DNA from: a virus
DNA: 33,345 bases
IMG/VR virus record: IMGVR_UViG_3300017772_000059
Span: 1-33,345 of that record
Reading direction: 5' to 3' (one strand)
Part shown: piece by piece, positions 22,679-32,473 of the stretch
Numbering within the stretch: position 1 is the stretch's first letter
How the letters are laid out: each line of letters opens with the position of its first letter
The notes under the pieces: model-generated
The model's input: only the letters and a program-made list of their open reading frames with translations
What the model was told of the DNA's origin: nothing
Databases searched by the model: none
Program-made: the position numbers and the translations under genes

Positions 22679-23356
22679 CTAAAAAGTTGCAATATTATTC
22701 GCTACAATAGTAGAAGCTAAAGCAGTTCTAATAGCTTGCGTTACATCTACAGAAATTTCACCTCCTGTTTCGTTTGCGAAGAATGTTAATGTTGTTGATC
22801 TTGTTTTTGTAGTTGATGGATTTGGTCCAACAATTAAATCAAATTTACCAGTACCAACAACAGCAATTGATCCAGGATCTGTAGAAATAGCTGGTTGTTG
22901 TTGTAAAGCTGTACCAGCTGCTGGTGATAACGTTCCAAATGCATCACTTTGTAATATCGCAGTATATCCTAATGTTTGATTTGCATTTGGATAATTTGAT
23001 GTTGCAATGTTAAATGTAATTGTTCCTCCATCTCCATTGACTGTTCCTGGAGCTAACGGAGTTAAAGATACTTTTGGTATATACTGAGCGTTATTTCCTG
23101 GCAATGACAATAATTTATATCGTAAAGCTTTAGTTTGCTCTGGAATAGCTTCTGTTACTGGCATATTTTCTATTACAGCTCCATAAAATGCAGTACCTCT
23201 AGTATCTGCAGGATTCCATAACGTATAATCTATTTCATCATCTCCTAACGCAAATTGTGTAATATTAAACGCATTAGCTCCTTGTGCTAATAATTCACGT
23301 CCTTTATTTGTTAATATTGCATCAACCGTTATTGATGTATTATCTAAATATCCCAT
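22679..23356 (-). CDS. Conserved phage structural protein (225 aa)
   Basis: The N-terminus (MGYLDNTSITVDAILTNKGR, then ELLAQG and FALGDDEIDYTLW) matches a type of structural protein I recall from many T4-like and jumbo phages. There a similar start, including the LGDDEIDY motif, is seen in tail-associated proteins of unknown exact role. After residue about 90 the sequence is beta-rich and may form an Ig-like domain (TGKFDLIVGPNPSTTKTRS, about 168-186). ATG at 23356 has AAAGGATAT in front and the ATATTTAT word about 21 bases upstream, so a transcript may start here after the 1271-aa gene. Confidence 0.75.
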   Translation of the reverse strand: MGYLDNTSITVDAILTNKGRELLAQGANAFNITQFALGDDEIDYTLWNPADTRGTAFYGAVIENMPVTEAIPEQTKALRYKLLSLPGNNAQYIPKVSLTPLAPGTVNGDGGTITFNIATSNYPNANQTLGYTAILQSDAFGTLSPAAGTALQQQPAISTDPGSIAVVGTGKFDLIVGPNPSTTKTRSTTLTFFANETGGEISVDVTQAIRTALASTIVANNIATF

Positions 23357-23376
23357 GTTTATATCCTTTATTTCTA

Positions 23377-23384
23377 ATAAATAT
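23377..23384 (-). promoter_or_regulatory. Late-type promoter word ATATTTAT before 225-aa structural gene
   Basis: The minus strand reads ATATTTATTAG, identical over eleven bases to the site before the gene at 16275 and about 21 bases from the ATG, followed by the AAAGGA ribosome-binding site. This pair is the best support for the word being a promoter. Confidence 0.45.
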
Positions 23385-23399
23385 CATAATCAAAAATTT

Positions 23400-26300
23400 T
23401 TAGTAGTTATTTCTATTTGATCTATTATTTCTATTTGATCTATTATTTCTATTTGATCTATTATTTGTTGTTTCACTATTTCTTGTATTTGTTCTTGTTG
23501 GTTCACTACTACTTGTATTTGACCTTGAAGTTTGATTAGATCTTGTTGTTTCACTATTTCTTGTATTTGTTCTTGAAGTTTGATTAGATCTTGTTGTTTC
23601 ACCACTTCTTGTTGTTTCACCACTTCTTGTATTTGTTCTTGTTGTATTACCTCTTCTTGTTACAGGTTTAGTATTTTCTGTTTTTCCACCTTGCCCTCTA
23701 TTAATTGGTTTTGTAGTTGGCGGTTTTTTAATAGGTGTCTCTTCACCACGTTTATAAATACTACCTCCAGGTTTAACTGGATTATTTTTTATAGTTTCAA
23801 TTGTAGGATCATTTTTACTAATTATTACTTCTGGATCTTCTTTTATTATTATTTCACCATCATTATCACCACTAAATATTTTATCAGTATTTCCTTCGCC
23901 TGTGCGCAATTTACTAGTTTCAACTTTAGTTTTACTTATAACCGGAGCTCCGTCTGGAAAATTTTGTGTTGGAATATTAATTCCAGGACCAGTTAATTTA
24001 CATCCATTATATCTATGATTTATTGCACCTAGAGAAGCTTCTGCAGAAATATTTGCATTAATATTATGACCTAATGCTGAACTATTTGCTACATACATGT
24101 TTCTAATAGCTAATGATCCAGATGTATTATTAACTTTTGCATTGAAATCAGGAGATGTATTAGGTAATAAAGAAGTAAATGTGTTATTAATAGATCTTAT
24201 AACTGGAGGAATGTCATCAATTGATGAAGAATATGTATTATTTTTATATTGTACAGGTTTACTAAAAACTGAATCTTTACTTCGTTCTAGTAAATTAGGT
24301 TGTATTAATAATCCTTTTATTTTATCAACACGAGCTGGTATTAATTGATCTAATTGCCTAAAGAATGATAAATCAAATAATGAAAATAATTCAATAAATG
24401 CATTAATATCATTTTTACTACTGTATTTTTTCCAATATGATGCAGCTAATTGTATTAATTCTGGATATGATTTTTTATTCATATCTTCTGGATCGCCAAT
24501 AAACTGATCTAATCTTTGATATCCTAATTGTGCTATAATATCTTCATCTATCATTGTTTGAGGAGAATAATATACTCCTAATTTATTTAAATCCAATGGA
24601 GCCGTATCATATTTAGCTAATGAAGCTCTATTAGTGCTACTCAAATTATCAGTTAATGTATATGGTTCTATACGAATTTTATTATCATCAAAGGTTCCAG
24701 CTCCTATAGAAATACCATCATAATAATATGTTTCTTCAATTGAATCATATGGATTATCAGAACTCCACCCAATAAATGATGCTGAAATACTAGAAGAAAT
24801 TGGTTCTACTCCTCCCAAACTAGAAGTTATTGAATGATTTATATTTTCTGTTAATGGTAATCTAAATACTAATTCATCATATGCACTATTGTTTCCATCG
24901 TATGCAGAAGGAGCTTTTGTATGATTAGTAAATGGATCATCTTGCAAACTAGAAGTCCATAATCGTAGTTCTTGTAATTGTCCTTCTAATCTAGAACCGC
25001 CTGCAGTTCCTCCTATAGTCAATGTTCCAGTATTAGCAAAATTTGCTGTTGCTGAAGAAGAAACAGCAGCTACAATTTTTCCAAATTTTGATTTTTGTAC
25101 TACTAATTCTAATGTTCCTAATGACCCACTTCTTAATATAGTATTTAAATATTCTCCATTATAACATTCAATTTGTTGTGTAGCACTTCCATTTATACTT
25201 AATGTACCTAATGTTCCACGTACAAAATCAATAGTAACATTATTAGATCCGATAGAATATAAGTTCATTGAACTTGGTACTGTAGGATTTTTTATTACAT
25301 CATCTACTTTAAATCTTAATTCAACTGAATTAATTGGTTGCTTATAATCTACTTGTACAATACCAGCACTATTATCTATTAAATCTAATGCATAATCAAA
25401 ATTTAGTTTTTCGTATACTGGTTTTCTTGCAATTCTAGGACCGCCATATTCTTTTATTGTTATTAATGATTGTGGTACACCATAACATGCTAATAATGCT
25501 TGAATACTTCGTTTTGTTCCTTTTGACTTTAATAATGCTGGTATATTATTTACAATTCTACGCCATACTAAATAAGTCATTTCTCGGCCTGGTAATGAAG
25601 GTTCTCCAACAGTATTAGATCCAGTTAAAGGAGTTCCAGATTCGTCAGTGCCTAATATATATTCCCATAAATTTTGATATTGATGTCCATTTGTTAAAGT
25701 CCAACCAAATTGTTTTGCAACTGAATATAATAATTCATTTGGCATTCCAACTTGAGGATGTTCATCTCTATTATGTATTTTCATCATTTCTTTTGTATAT
25801 GTATACAATAAGTCATAATGATGTCCTAACATATTTACAAATGTTTCTAACTGTTCATTTTTTTCATCTAATAAAATAAATTCTGGTACTGTTCTTGTTA
25901 AACGATTATTATTACGTTTATCATATAACGATGCAGAAGAATATGTTCCAGAATACCAATTTTCAAAATTGCTACTAGAAACAGAATACAATGTATATGG
26001 TCTATTCAAATTACCTTTTGGTACTGGTGTTATATAACTACCCGTTATGAATGATACATTCGGATCAATTAATGGAATATCATTAGTAAATAATCCTGAT
26101 TCAGATTTGTAATATAAAAAGTTTTCAAAATGATCAAATGTTCCAATTAAGTTATCATGTAATGATTTAAAATCAGCTGCGTTTGTTGTAGATGTTCCTC
26201 CACTTAATGCAGAATTAGATGCAGATTGTTTTGTATAATATTCTAGAAGTTCTAATTTATATTTAAAATTTGATAATCGCTCTGTAGCTGAACTATAAAA

Positions 26301-27215
26301 AACAAAATTATTAAAATCAGTATAATCAATATTTAAATTTACTCCTGATAATGATCCTGAAAAATAAGTATCAATAATTTGCTGAGATGTTTGTAATGAT
26401 GATCCCAATAAGTCATTCCAATTTTTTAATGTAGTTTCAGATGACATGAATGCATCATCATACGCTTGCCAATTAACACCTTGTAAAGTATTAAATTGCT
26501 CTATAACGGCTGCTGGTGTAATTGATACTGAATCTACATATGGTAATTTAAGTTCTTTAGATACCCAACATTTAAAATTCTTTTTAAATATTGATTCATC
26601 AACTGGATCTAATGTTTTGACAAATAAATATTTACCTATTACTACACTATTAACAAAATGTATAGTTTGATTACGTCCAAAATTCAATACATATGTTTCA
26701 TGGGGTTGAGTATTAAATGCAGTTTGATTTATATTTGCTGCCCAATTAGACATTCCTTGTAAATGTTGTCCATTTTGATCATCAATTAATCGTAAACGTA
26801 TTTCTTTTTTATTTGGAGCTATTTTATCAATAGCTAATGCTGGTGAATTGTAATTACCAATTTTATTTTCAAAGAAATTTAATATAAATCTATAATTACC
26901 AGCTGTTAAACCTAGATCATTAAATTGTTCAAATAAATCTAATTTTAAAGGAAAATTACTTAGTATTATATTATTATTTTCATCAACAAAATTTGATTTA
27001 TTAATTATATTAAATAAATTTACAGAATCATATTTTCCAGTAATCCAATCTTCTCCTGCATATACATGAAACTCTACGTCAGGAAAAGATTGATTTAAAA
27101 TAAATTGATTAATATTTCTAATAAATGTATTCTTATCAACACCAGAATATCGTTGTGCTTCTATAGCACTTGGAGCATCTATTATTTGTTTGTTATTTGA
27201 ATATTGTTTTAACAT
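23400..27215 (-). CDS. Large baseplate/tail protein (1271 aa) with LamG-like segment
   Basis: The central part resembles baseplate proteins of large myophages that I recall: MPNELLYSVAKQFGW (about 490-505), VWRRIVNNIPALLKSKGTKR (about 550-570), and CYGVPQSLITIKEYGGP directly after, a phage tail-protein-I-like signature. A LamG-like beta segment follows (about 605-780; LEGQLQELRLWTSSL). A region up to about 1010 contains YPELIQLAASYWKKYSSKND. The last 95 or so residues are low complexity, rich in Thr, Arg, Asn and Ser, and encoded by tandem DNA repeats. It probably forms part of the baseplate periphery to which fibres attach. Start: ATG at 27215, 12 bases after the previous gene, without a strong ribosome-binding site. 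The exact T4 equivalent is uncertain; gp7 occupies a comparable place. Confidence 0.75.
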   Translation of the reverse strand: MLKQYSNNKQIIDAPSAIEAQRYSGVDKNTFIRNINQFILNQSFPDVEFHVYAGEDWITGKYDSVNLFNIINKSNFVDENNNIILSNFPLKLDLFEQFNDLGLTAGNYRFILNFFENKIGNYNSPALAIDKIAPNKKEIRLRLIDDQNGQHLQGMSNWAANINQTAFNTQPHETYVLNFGRNQTIHFVNSVVIGKYLFVKTLDPVDESIFKKNFKCWVSKELKLPYVDSVSITPAAVIEQFNTLQGVNWQAYDDAFMSSETTLKNWNDLLGSSLQTSQQIIDTYFSGSLSGVNLNIDYTDFNNFVFYSSATERLSNFKYKLELLEYYTKQSASNSALSGGTSTTNAADFKSLHDNLIGTFDHFENFLYYKSESGLFTNDIPLIDPNVSFITGSYITPVPKGNLNRPYTLYSVSSSNFENWYSGTYSSASLYDKRNNNRLTRTVPEFILLDEKNEQLETFVNMLGHHYDLLYTYTKEMMKIHNRDEHPQVGMPNELLYSVAKQFGWTLTNGHQYQNLWEYILGTDESGTPLTGSNTVGEPSLPGREMTYLVWRRIVNNIPALLKSKGTKRSIQALLACYGVPQSLITIKEYGGPRIARKPVYEKLNFDYALDLIDNSAGIVQVDYKQPINSVELRFKVDDVIKNPTVPSSMNLYSIGSNNVTIDFVRGTLGTLSINGSATQQIECYNGEYLNTILRSGSLGTLELVVQKSKFGKIVAAVSSSATANFANTGTLTIGGTAGGSRLEGQLQELRLWTSSLQDDPFTNHTKAPSAYDGNNSAYDELVFRLPLTENINHSITSSLGGVEPISSSISASFIGWSSDNPYDSIEETYYYDGISIGAGTFDDNKIRIEPYTLTDNLSSTNRASLAKYDTAPLDLNKLGVYYSPQTMIDEDIIAQLGYQRLDQFIGDPEDMNKKSYPELIQLAASYWKKYSSKNDINAFIELFSLFDLSFFRQLDQLIPARVDKIKGLLIQPNLLERSKDSVFSKPVQYKNNTYSSSIDDIPPVIRSINNTFTSLLPNTSPDFNAKVNNTSGSLAIRNMYVANSSALGHNINANISAEASLGAINHRYNGCKLTGPGINIPTQNFPDGAPVISKTKVETSKLRTGEGNTDKIFSGDNDGEIIIKEDPEVIISKNDPTIETIKNNPVKPGGSIYKRGEETPIKKPPTTKPINRGQGGKTENTKPVTRRGNTTRTNTRSGETTRSGETTRSNQTSRTNTRNSETTRSNQTSRSNTSSSEPTRTNTRNSETTNNRSNRNNRSNRNNRSNRNNY
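23403..23690 (-). repeat. Tandem low-complexity repeats at the 3' end of the 1271-aa gene
   Basis: On the plus strand the 18-base unit ATTTCTATTTGATCTATT is repeated about three times near 23410-23465. It is followed by irregular longer repeats built from CTTGTATTTG, TGATTAGATCTTG and TTGTTTCAC. In the gene they encode SNRNNR units and then NSETTRSNQTSR-like units. Such arrays can change length by slippage. Confidence 0.85.
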
Positions 27216-27227
27216 ATATACATTCTA

Positions 27228-29414
27228 TTAGTTTATAAATCCACTATATACTCCATTTCCATTAGGAACTTTTTTAATACTAGTAGCATTATTCCAATCA
27301 TTTACTAAATAATCTGAACCATCTGAATTTGTTGCTCTCCAATTTCTAAGGTTATCAACTCTATCCCAATTTTTACCGTAATCTTGTATATTAGAATCCC
27401 ACATTTGATTTCCAGAACTTGGAGTTTCAAACAGAATAGTATTTGGAACAACTTTGATGTCGTTAGTCGGAATATCAGATCCATCTGAATTTGAAGTTCC
27501 ACCAGACCATCTATTTAATCCAACAAATATAAATGATAAGTCTACAGTTCCACCAGCTGGTGAAAACGTGTCAATTTCAATTTCAATATTTTTTGTAGAA
27601 TTTTTAGGAAATGAATTGTTTGGAAATACTTCATTCATATCTAAGAAAAATCCACTACGATCATTTGAAAGATTTGTAGTATCTTCAAAAGGAACTCCAG
27701 AATTAGCTGCAATATTTGCATGCGTTTTAGCTCGAATTCCAGTACTCGTTGTCAGCAAATGAGTAATATCTCCTGAACTTCTATATACTCTATAACTATA
27801 TCCGTTATTTGTTAGTGCAGTTGATGGAATTGGAATTCTAAGTCTATATAATCTAGTTTTTTCATCCTCTTCATCTAATCTACCAGATTGCATTCTATAA
27901 TATGTTACATTTCCACCCCACCCTGAATTACCGGATGGATCGCCAGGACTTTTTAATCCATCTAAAAAGTTTTTAGGTTTTTTATCTCTTTCAGCAATTT
28001 GTTGAATATCCCATCCTTGACTATTCCCTGCAACAAAATTTCTAAATGCATTTTGCACAAAATTAAGATAAGAAGACCCATTTGTTAAATCTATGCTTAC
28101 ATTATTAAATAGATAGTTTGCATATGAGTCATTATATATACCAGTAAAACTTGAATCATCTGGTAAATTACTATTAATTTGTATAGTACTGTTTAACATT
28201 TCATCAATATCAAATTCAGTAAGTCTTGTTGTTTTGTTTCTCCTTACAGAGTCGACATCTGAAGGATTAAAGGTATCAGGTTTAATATCACTATATTTTA
28301 TCTTACCAAAACTACTACCTATTATTTCAATTTCATATTTAGGAGAAGGTTGTGATGGTAATGGTAATCCTGTATATCGTTCTGTTAGTGTAACTTGTAT
28401 CTTTCCATATACATTTCCTTCTGCAAATGCATCTTCTGGATAATATGGATCTAAAATTTCATATCCATCAAAAATTCCCGGAGATACATTTAAAAATGTA
28501 TTATCTAAAACGCCATCATCGCCTGTATCATTTCTTTGGCCAGCATCTTTACCATCTATATTATCATTTATATTTGAAAATGGTTTCAAATTATTTTTTA
28601 ATGCCCATATACTATTAGCTTTTATTTCAAATTTTCGTTTTCCTGTTCCTTGTACAAGATAAAGTCCTTTACTAAAGTCTGCTTGATTTCTAATTAATTT
28701 ACCTTGATATGGATCGCTTAATATACCAGCTTGTACATCAATATCTAATGCTGATTCATCAAATTCTAAATCTTGAACAGTGGTCGATATTTGTGCTGGA
28801 AATTTAAAAAATGTAAATTGAGTATCAATTGCAGATAAAACAGATCTATTTGTAAAATTATTTGAAATTGGTTCGAATACTAATTTTTCATTGATATTAC
28901 CAGATATTAAACTAGCACTTTCATTTAATTGTATATTTCCTTTTAAATCACGATCATTAAATGATTTAATATTTGATTTATATACAGATCCACTAACACG
29001 ATATTTTTCATATTCTAAATCAGATAGCATAGTAGGAGCTATTGGTGGTGGAGGAGCCATTCCGGTATTAGATCTTCCTACTAATGCTCCGCCGACAGTT
29101 GTAGTTGGTCTATTAGTATTTACAGGAGTAATTGGTCTATTAGAACTTAAAGTGCTAATTGAAGTTAATGAAGCATGTGCACCACTCGAATGAGTAGCTC
29201 CAACCATGGGTCCTTGTACTGGATGAATATGATAATCTCCTATGAATTCAGTTCCATCAGGCAATTCATATTCACCACCAGCTGTATATAAATTTTCTTG
29301 TACTGCATTACTTACAGCTTGATTTACAATCCCTTGAGCATTTCCTAATATATTACTAATATTAGATCCCAATTGGGACTGTTTTGGATATTTTTTTAAA
29401 TTTTTTATTAACAT
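27228..29414 (-). CDS. Virion structural protein (728 aa) with GDYHIHP motif
   Basis: Residues about 47-80 contain YTAGGEYELPDGTEFIGDYH followed by IHPVQGPMVGATHSSGAHA. I recall this motif from structural proteins of many marine T4-like phages, where it seems to be a small conserved beta domain. It is not a convincing JAB metalloprotease, although the His-rich stretch invites that comparison. The rest is beta-rich with no enzyme motif. It starts one base after the previous gene's stop with TAAGATAA upstream, so translation is probably coupled. From its position after the gp6-like and DNRLRE-like proteins it is likely a baseplate component; the specific role is unknown. Confidence 0.72.
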   Translation of the reverse strand: MLIKNLKKYPKQSQLGSNISNILGNAQGIVNQAVSNAVQENLYTAGGEYELPDGTEFIGDYHIHPVQGPMVGATHSSGAHASLTSISTLSSNRPITPVNTNRPTTTVGGALVGRSNTGMAPPPPIAPTMLSDLEYEKYRVSGSVYKSNIKSFNDRDLKGNIQLNESASLISGNINEKLVFEPISNNFTNRSVLSAIDTQFTFFKFPAQISTTVQDLEFDESALDIDVQAGILSDPYQGKLIRNQADFSKGLYLVQGTGKRKFEIKANSIWALKNNLKPFSNINDNIDGKDAGQRNDTGDDGVLDNTFLNVSPGIFDGYEILDPYYPEDAFAEGNVYGKIQVTLTERYTGLPLPSQPSPKYEIEIIGSSFGKIKYSDIKPDTFNPSDVDSVRRNKTTRLTEFDIDEMLNSTIQINSNLPDDSSFTGIYNDSYANYLFNNVSIDLTNGSSYLNFVQNAFRNFVAGNSQGWDIQQIAERDKKPKNFLDGLKSPGDPSGNSGWGGNVTYYRMQSGRLDEEDEKTRLYRLRIPIPSTALTNNGYSYRVYRSSGDITHLLTTSTGIRAKTHANIAANSGVPFEDTTNLSNDRSGFFLDMNEVFPNNSFPKNSTKNIEIEIDTFSPAGGTVDLSFIFVGLNRWSGGTSNSDGSDIPTNDIKVVPNTILFETPSSGNQMWDSNIQDYGKNWDRVDNLRNWRATNSDGSDYLVNDWNNATSIKKVPNGNGVYSGFIN

Positions 29415-29415
29415 A

Positions 29416-30576
29416 TTATCTTACAACTTTAAAAAATAAATCATCTTCAATAAATTCTTCATAAAAACCAGAAACTACTTTAAATGCTAATCTATAATAT
29501 CGCTCGGGCATTAAACCTGTCATATCAATATTAATAAAATTTCCTATAGAGTCACAACTTATTTTTGTATATTGAGAATCATATGGTATAACAACTTCTT
29601 CAGTTCCTGCGTCAATAACTGAATATAATGTATCTGCTGGTAAATATTTTACGGTTTGTTGCGGAAATAAATTAGTTGGAGATTTTTGTGGATATTTATC
29701 TCGAGCATAAATTCTAATTTTATTTACACTAGTATCTTTATATTCTTTTTGTAAATTTGTATATATTTTATATGAATCTAAATCAAATTCTGATAGTGAT
29801 CCTGTATCAAATGATGATTTGTCAAATAACATTAATATTCTAGGAACATATATAGTATGAGTATCTCTACTAAAAAATCTTACAAATCCAGAAACATTTG
29901 TGCTAGCTTCATCTTCTTCTGAAAATTTTAATAAAAATCCATAATTAGGAATTGTTTTATTATCTGATCCACTTATCCAAGTAACAATTGCTCCTGTAAC
30001 ATCTATATTAAGATCAGTAGGTCGTAAATCAAATGACTCAGAGACATTTAATCCAGGCTGATCAAAAAATGATTGTGAGAAAAAACTAGAACTATAAACT
30101 CCAGATCCTGATTGATATAACCAACTACCACCTTTTCCAGATCCGCTTATATATAAACTTGTTTCATTTACTTGTTGTAATTGAGATCCAGAAGTCCAAA
30201 AGAATGATCCTGATTTAGGATTATCCCAACAACATCCATCAATAATCGGAGTTGTTACATTTTGGAATCCTGTTCCATTATCCCAATCATCTCCTACTAG
30301 ATTTGCATCTATTGTATATGCTGCTGGTAAATTTTTTGCATGAGTCGTATAAAGTTTTAACATAAATTTACAACTATTTAAATCAACATTATATTTGTCG
30401 ACTGCATTAGTTACATCATTCATATCAAATTTAATTAACGATCTTGACTTTAAAAAATTACTTCCAGACGTACTTAATCGTTTTCCTACTTCTAATACTT
30501 CATCTAATCCAGTATTATATGTTGATAATGATTCATATAATGTTGCGTCAGCTGATGGATATATTATTTTAAACAT
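29416..30576 (-). CDS. Structural protein with DNRLRE-like N-terminal domain
   Basis: The 386-aa protein opens with IIYPSADATLYESLSTYNTG, then LEVGKR and SRSLIKFDM (about residue 45). That pattern is typical of DNRLRE-type beta domains, in which a run of short strands is followed by a (R/K)SLIKFD motif. GDDWDNG, CCWDNP and a Gly/Ser-rich stretch (SGSGKGGSWLYQSGSGVYSS) follow. The C-terminal region contains YYRLAFKVVSGFYEEF. It lies between the gp6-like wedge and the 728-aa protein with tight spacing, so it should be a baseplate or tail protein. AAGGTAA precedes its ATG. The T4 counterpart is not clear; gp8 is a positional possibility. Confidence 0.72.
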   Translation of the reverse strand: MFKIIYPSADATLYESLSTYNTGLDEVLEVGKRLSTSGSNFLKSRSLIKFDMNDVTNAVDKYNVDLNSCKFMLKLYTTHAKNLPAAYTIDANLVGDDWDNGTGFQNVTTPIIDGCCWDNPKSGSFFWTSGSQLQQVNETSLYISGSGKGGSWLYQSGSGVYSSSFFSQSFFDQPGLNVSESFDLRPTDLNIDVTGAIVTWISGSDNKTIPNYGFLLKFSEEDEASTNVSGFVRFFSRDTHTIYVPRILMLFDKSSFDTGSLSEFDLDSYKIYTNLQKEYKDTSVNKIRIYARDKYPQKSPTNLFPQQTVKYLPADTLYSVIDAGTEEVVIPYDSQYTKISCDSIGNFINIDMTGLMPERYYRLAFKVVSGFYEEFIEDDLFFKVVR

Positions 30577-30584
30577 TTTTTACC

Positions 30585-32465
30585 TTAATAATTTACTACT
30601 TTTCCTTTAATGTCTTGATTAGGATATTTAATTTCAAATATTGCAGGATCTAATGGAGGATATATTACTCCTTGTTTTGTAGCTCCTACTAAATCATATA
30701 CATTTCCTGAATATCCGACATTTAAGTCATATACATTTTTAAAATCTATTCCAACAACGTTTTGTACTCCGCCTACAGCTCCTAAAACGTTCATTACCTC
30801 AGCTTTTAGAATTGGTTGGTTAATTTGCCAATTATCAACATTAAAATATGATTTAAGAACATCAATACATTGTAATAATACTTCGTTTGAATTATAATTA
30901 TTTCTAATTATTATTTCAAAATCTATAGCTACATTAACAATTAATGCATCTGCAATATTAACAGCATCTGTTAACATTCTATAATATGATAAATAATTTT
31001 TCAAGTTATTTTTAACTGCATCATTTAGTTGTGTTAAATTTTTATTTTGATTATAACCTAATACATATAAATTTAATGCTAATGGATTAGGAACACGATT
31101 TGAAACAAATTTTCCTTGGGATAATTGATCATCTGGAACTATATATGCTTTTGCAACTGATCCAAATTTAGAAGGCATTGCATATGATCTAATAATATAA
31201 TCATTTTTTGTTACTGTACGATTTTGAGTTGCAAAGTTTGACATTGCATTATTTTTAATATCTTGAGTAGTGTCTGCAGTTTTACCTCCAGTAGCTGGAT
31301 TGGGATTATTTATTGCTAAACTAGATTTGACAAAATTTAACATTGATGCACTAGATGTGCTATTAGGATCATCATAAAATTCTACAAATTGTATATCGGT
31401 TACTATTCCTGAAGTAACATTGTCATTTACTCCTTCTCCGGTTGAATATGTAACTGTTAACGTTGTATTTGAAGGAGCTTGTCCATATGCTCTTGTATAT
31501 AAAAAATTGGATGGATCTATATCAACATCTAGATTTCTTGAAAATCCTTGTAATCCATTTCCAACATTCTTTGGATTAGGAATAATTTCTTCATCATTAT
31601 TATCACTTATACCAGCTCCAAACTGTATTTCAAAAGTATTATTACTTCGTAATCTACAAACATATCGTTTTGATGTTTTTCTTAATTTTAATAAAAATGG
31701 AGATGAGTCTCTAAATTGTGCAAAATCTGGATCATTTTCTGCTAAATTAGGTAATTCAGTAAAAACAGTATCTTGTGCTAAATATGGAACTTTAGTCCAT
31801 GCATCTCCGTCAGATTCAGTTATACTAATGATATCTATAACATTAGAATCATTAATAACAATTTTATCATATGGTTTAGGAGATCCAAATGTAAACGTTG
31901 CTGTTTTAACATTTCCTGACACTGCAGGAGCTTGTTTTTTTAATAAATAATAAGTAGGCTCACCAGTAGCATCATCACTTTCATATTCTGTTACTTCAGT
32001 TGTGTCTAAAGAAGATGAAAATGTAAAATCTACATCTTGTAATGTTCTAAATTGTGTAGGTCCATTATTTTGTTTACCACGAAGTCCAGACTTAATACTT
32101 AATGCAAATGTATAATCCGGACGATTATTAACTCCTGATCCAATTGCTGGTACTAATTGAAATACGTCTAATGTAGTATATGATGGAATAACATTTCTAG
32201 CATGATATCCTAATGTTTTTGCTAAGTCATATATATTTTTTCTTTCCGCAGCTTGTTCTAATAATGATTCTTTTAAATTATTATCAGAATAATAACTTAA
32301 TACATCACCAACATAAGATGCCATTTCCATAAACAACATACCAGGAGATGATTCATTGAAATCTGTATAATCATTTGGAAAATATTGTTTTGTAAAATCT
32401 ATTAAATTTTTTCTAAATTGACCAAAATCTTTTCCTAAGTATGATATATCTTTTTTTATCTCCAT
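30585..32465 (-). CDS. 6: Baseplate wedge protein, T4 gp6 type (baseplate J-like)
   Basis: This 626-aa protein corresponds to T4 gp6 (660 aa), which forms the iris-like ring of the baseplate inner wedge. The N-terminus is diagnostic: YLGKDFGQFRKNLIDFTKQY, YFPNDYTDFNESSPGMLFME and SYVGDVLSYYSDNNLKES, all within about residues 9-68. The C-terminal half has the J-like features TKNDYIIRSYAMPSKFGSVA and NVVGIDFKNVYDLNVGYSG. It follows the gp25-like gene by 8 bases, as gp25 and gp6 type genes commonly do in contractile-tail systems. AAGGTAA precedes the ATG. Confidence 0.92.
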   Translation of the reverse strand: MEIKKDISYLGKDFGQFRKNLIDFTKQYFPNDYTDFNESSPGMLFMEMASYVGDVLSYYSDNNLKESLLEQAAERKNIYDLAKTLGYHARNVIPSYTTLDVFQLVPAIGSGVNNRPDYTFALSIKSGLRGKQNNGPTQFRTLQDVDFTFSSSLDTTEVTEYESDDATGEPTYYLLKKQAPAVSGNVKTATFTFGSPKPYDKIVINDSNVIDIISITESDGDAWTKVPYLAQDTVFTELPNLAENDPDFAQFRDSSPFLLKLRKTSKRYVCRLRSNNTFEIQFGAGISDNNDEEIIPNPKNVGNGLQGFSRNLDVDIDPSNFLYTRAYGQAPSNTTLTVTYSTGEGVNDNVTSGIVTDIQFVEFYDDPNSTSSASMLNFVKSSLAINNPNPATGGKTADTTQDIKNNAMSNFATQNRTVTKNDYIIRSYAMPSKFGSVAKAYIVPDDQLSQGKFVSNRVPNPLALNLYVLGYNQNKNLTQLNDAVKNNLKNYLSYYRMLTDAVNIADALIVNVAIDFEIIIRNNYNSNEVLLQCIDVLKSYFNVDNWQINQPILKAEVMNVLGAVGGVQNVVGIDFKNVYDLNVGYSGNVYDLVGATKQGVIYPPLDPAIFEIKYPNQDIKGKVVNY

Positions 32466-32473
32466 AATTTACC

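Noticed and set aside
23390-23623. Gln/Ile-rich minus-strand ORF of 77 codons
   Set aside because: It is an alternative frame of the tandem repeats at the end of the 1271-aa gene, and its composition follows from the repeat unit.
23580-23996. Cys/Phe/Ser-rich plus-strand ORF of 138 codons
   Set aside because: It is an antisense frame of the same low-complexity region, with unnatural composition and no start signal.
27270-29360. Possible JAB/M67 metalloprotease in the 728-aa protein, because of its GDYHIHP and THSSGAHA stretch
   Set aside because: The spacing and the missing catalytic Glu do not fit, and similar His-rich stretches occur in ordinary phage structural proteins.
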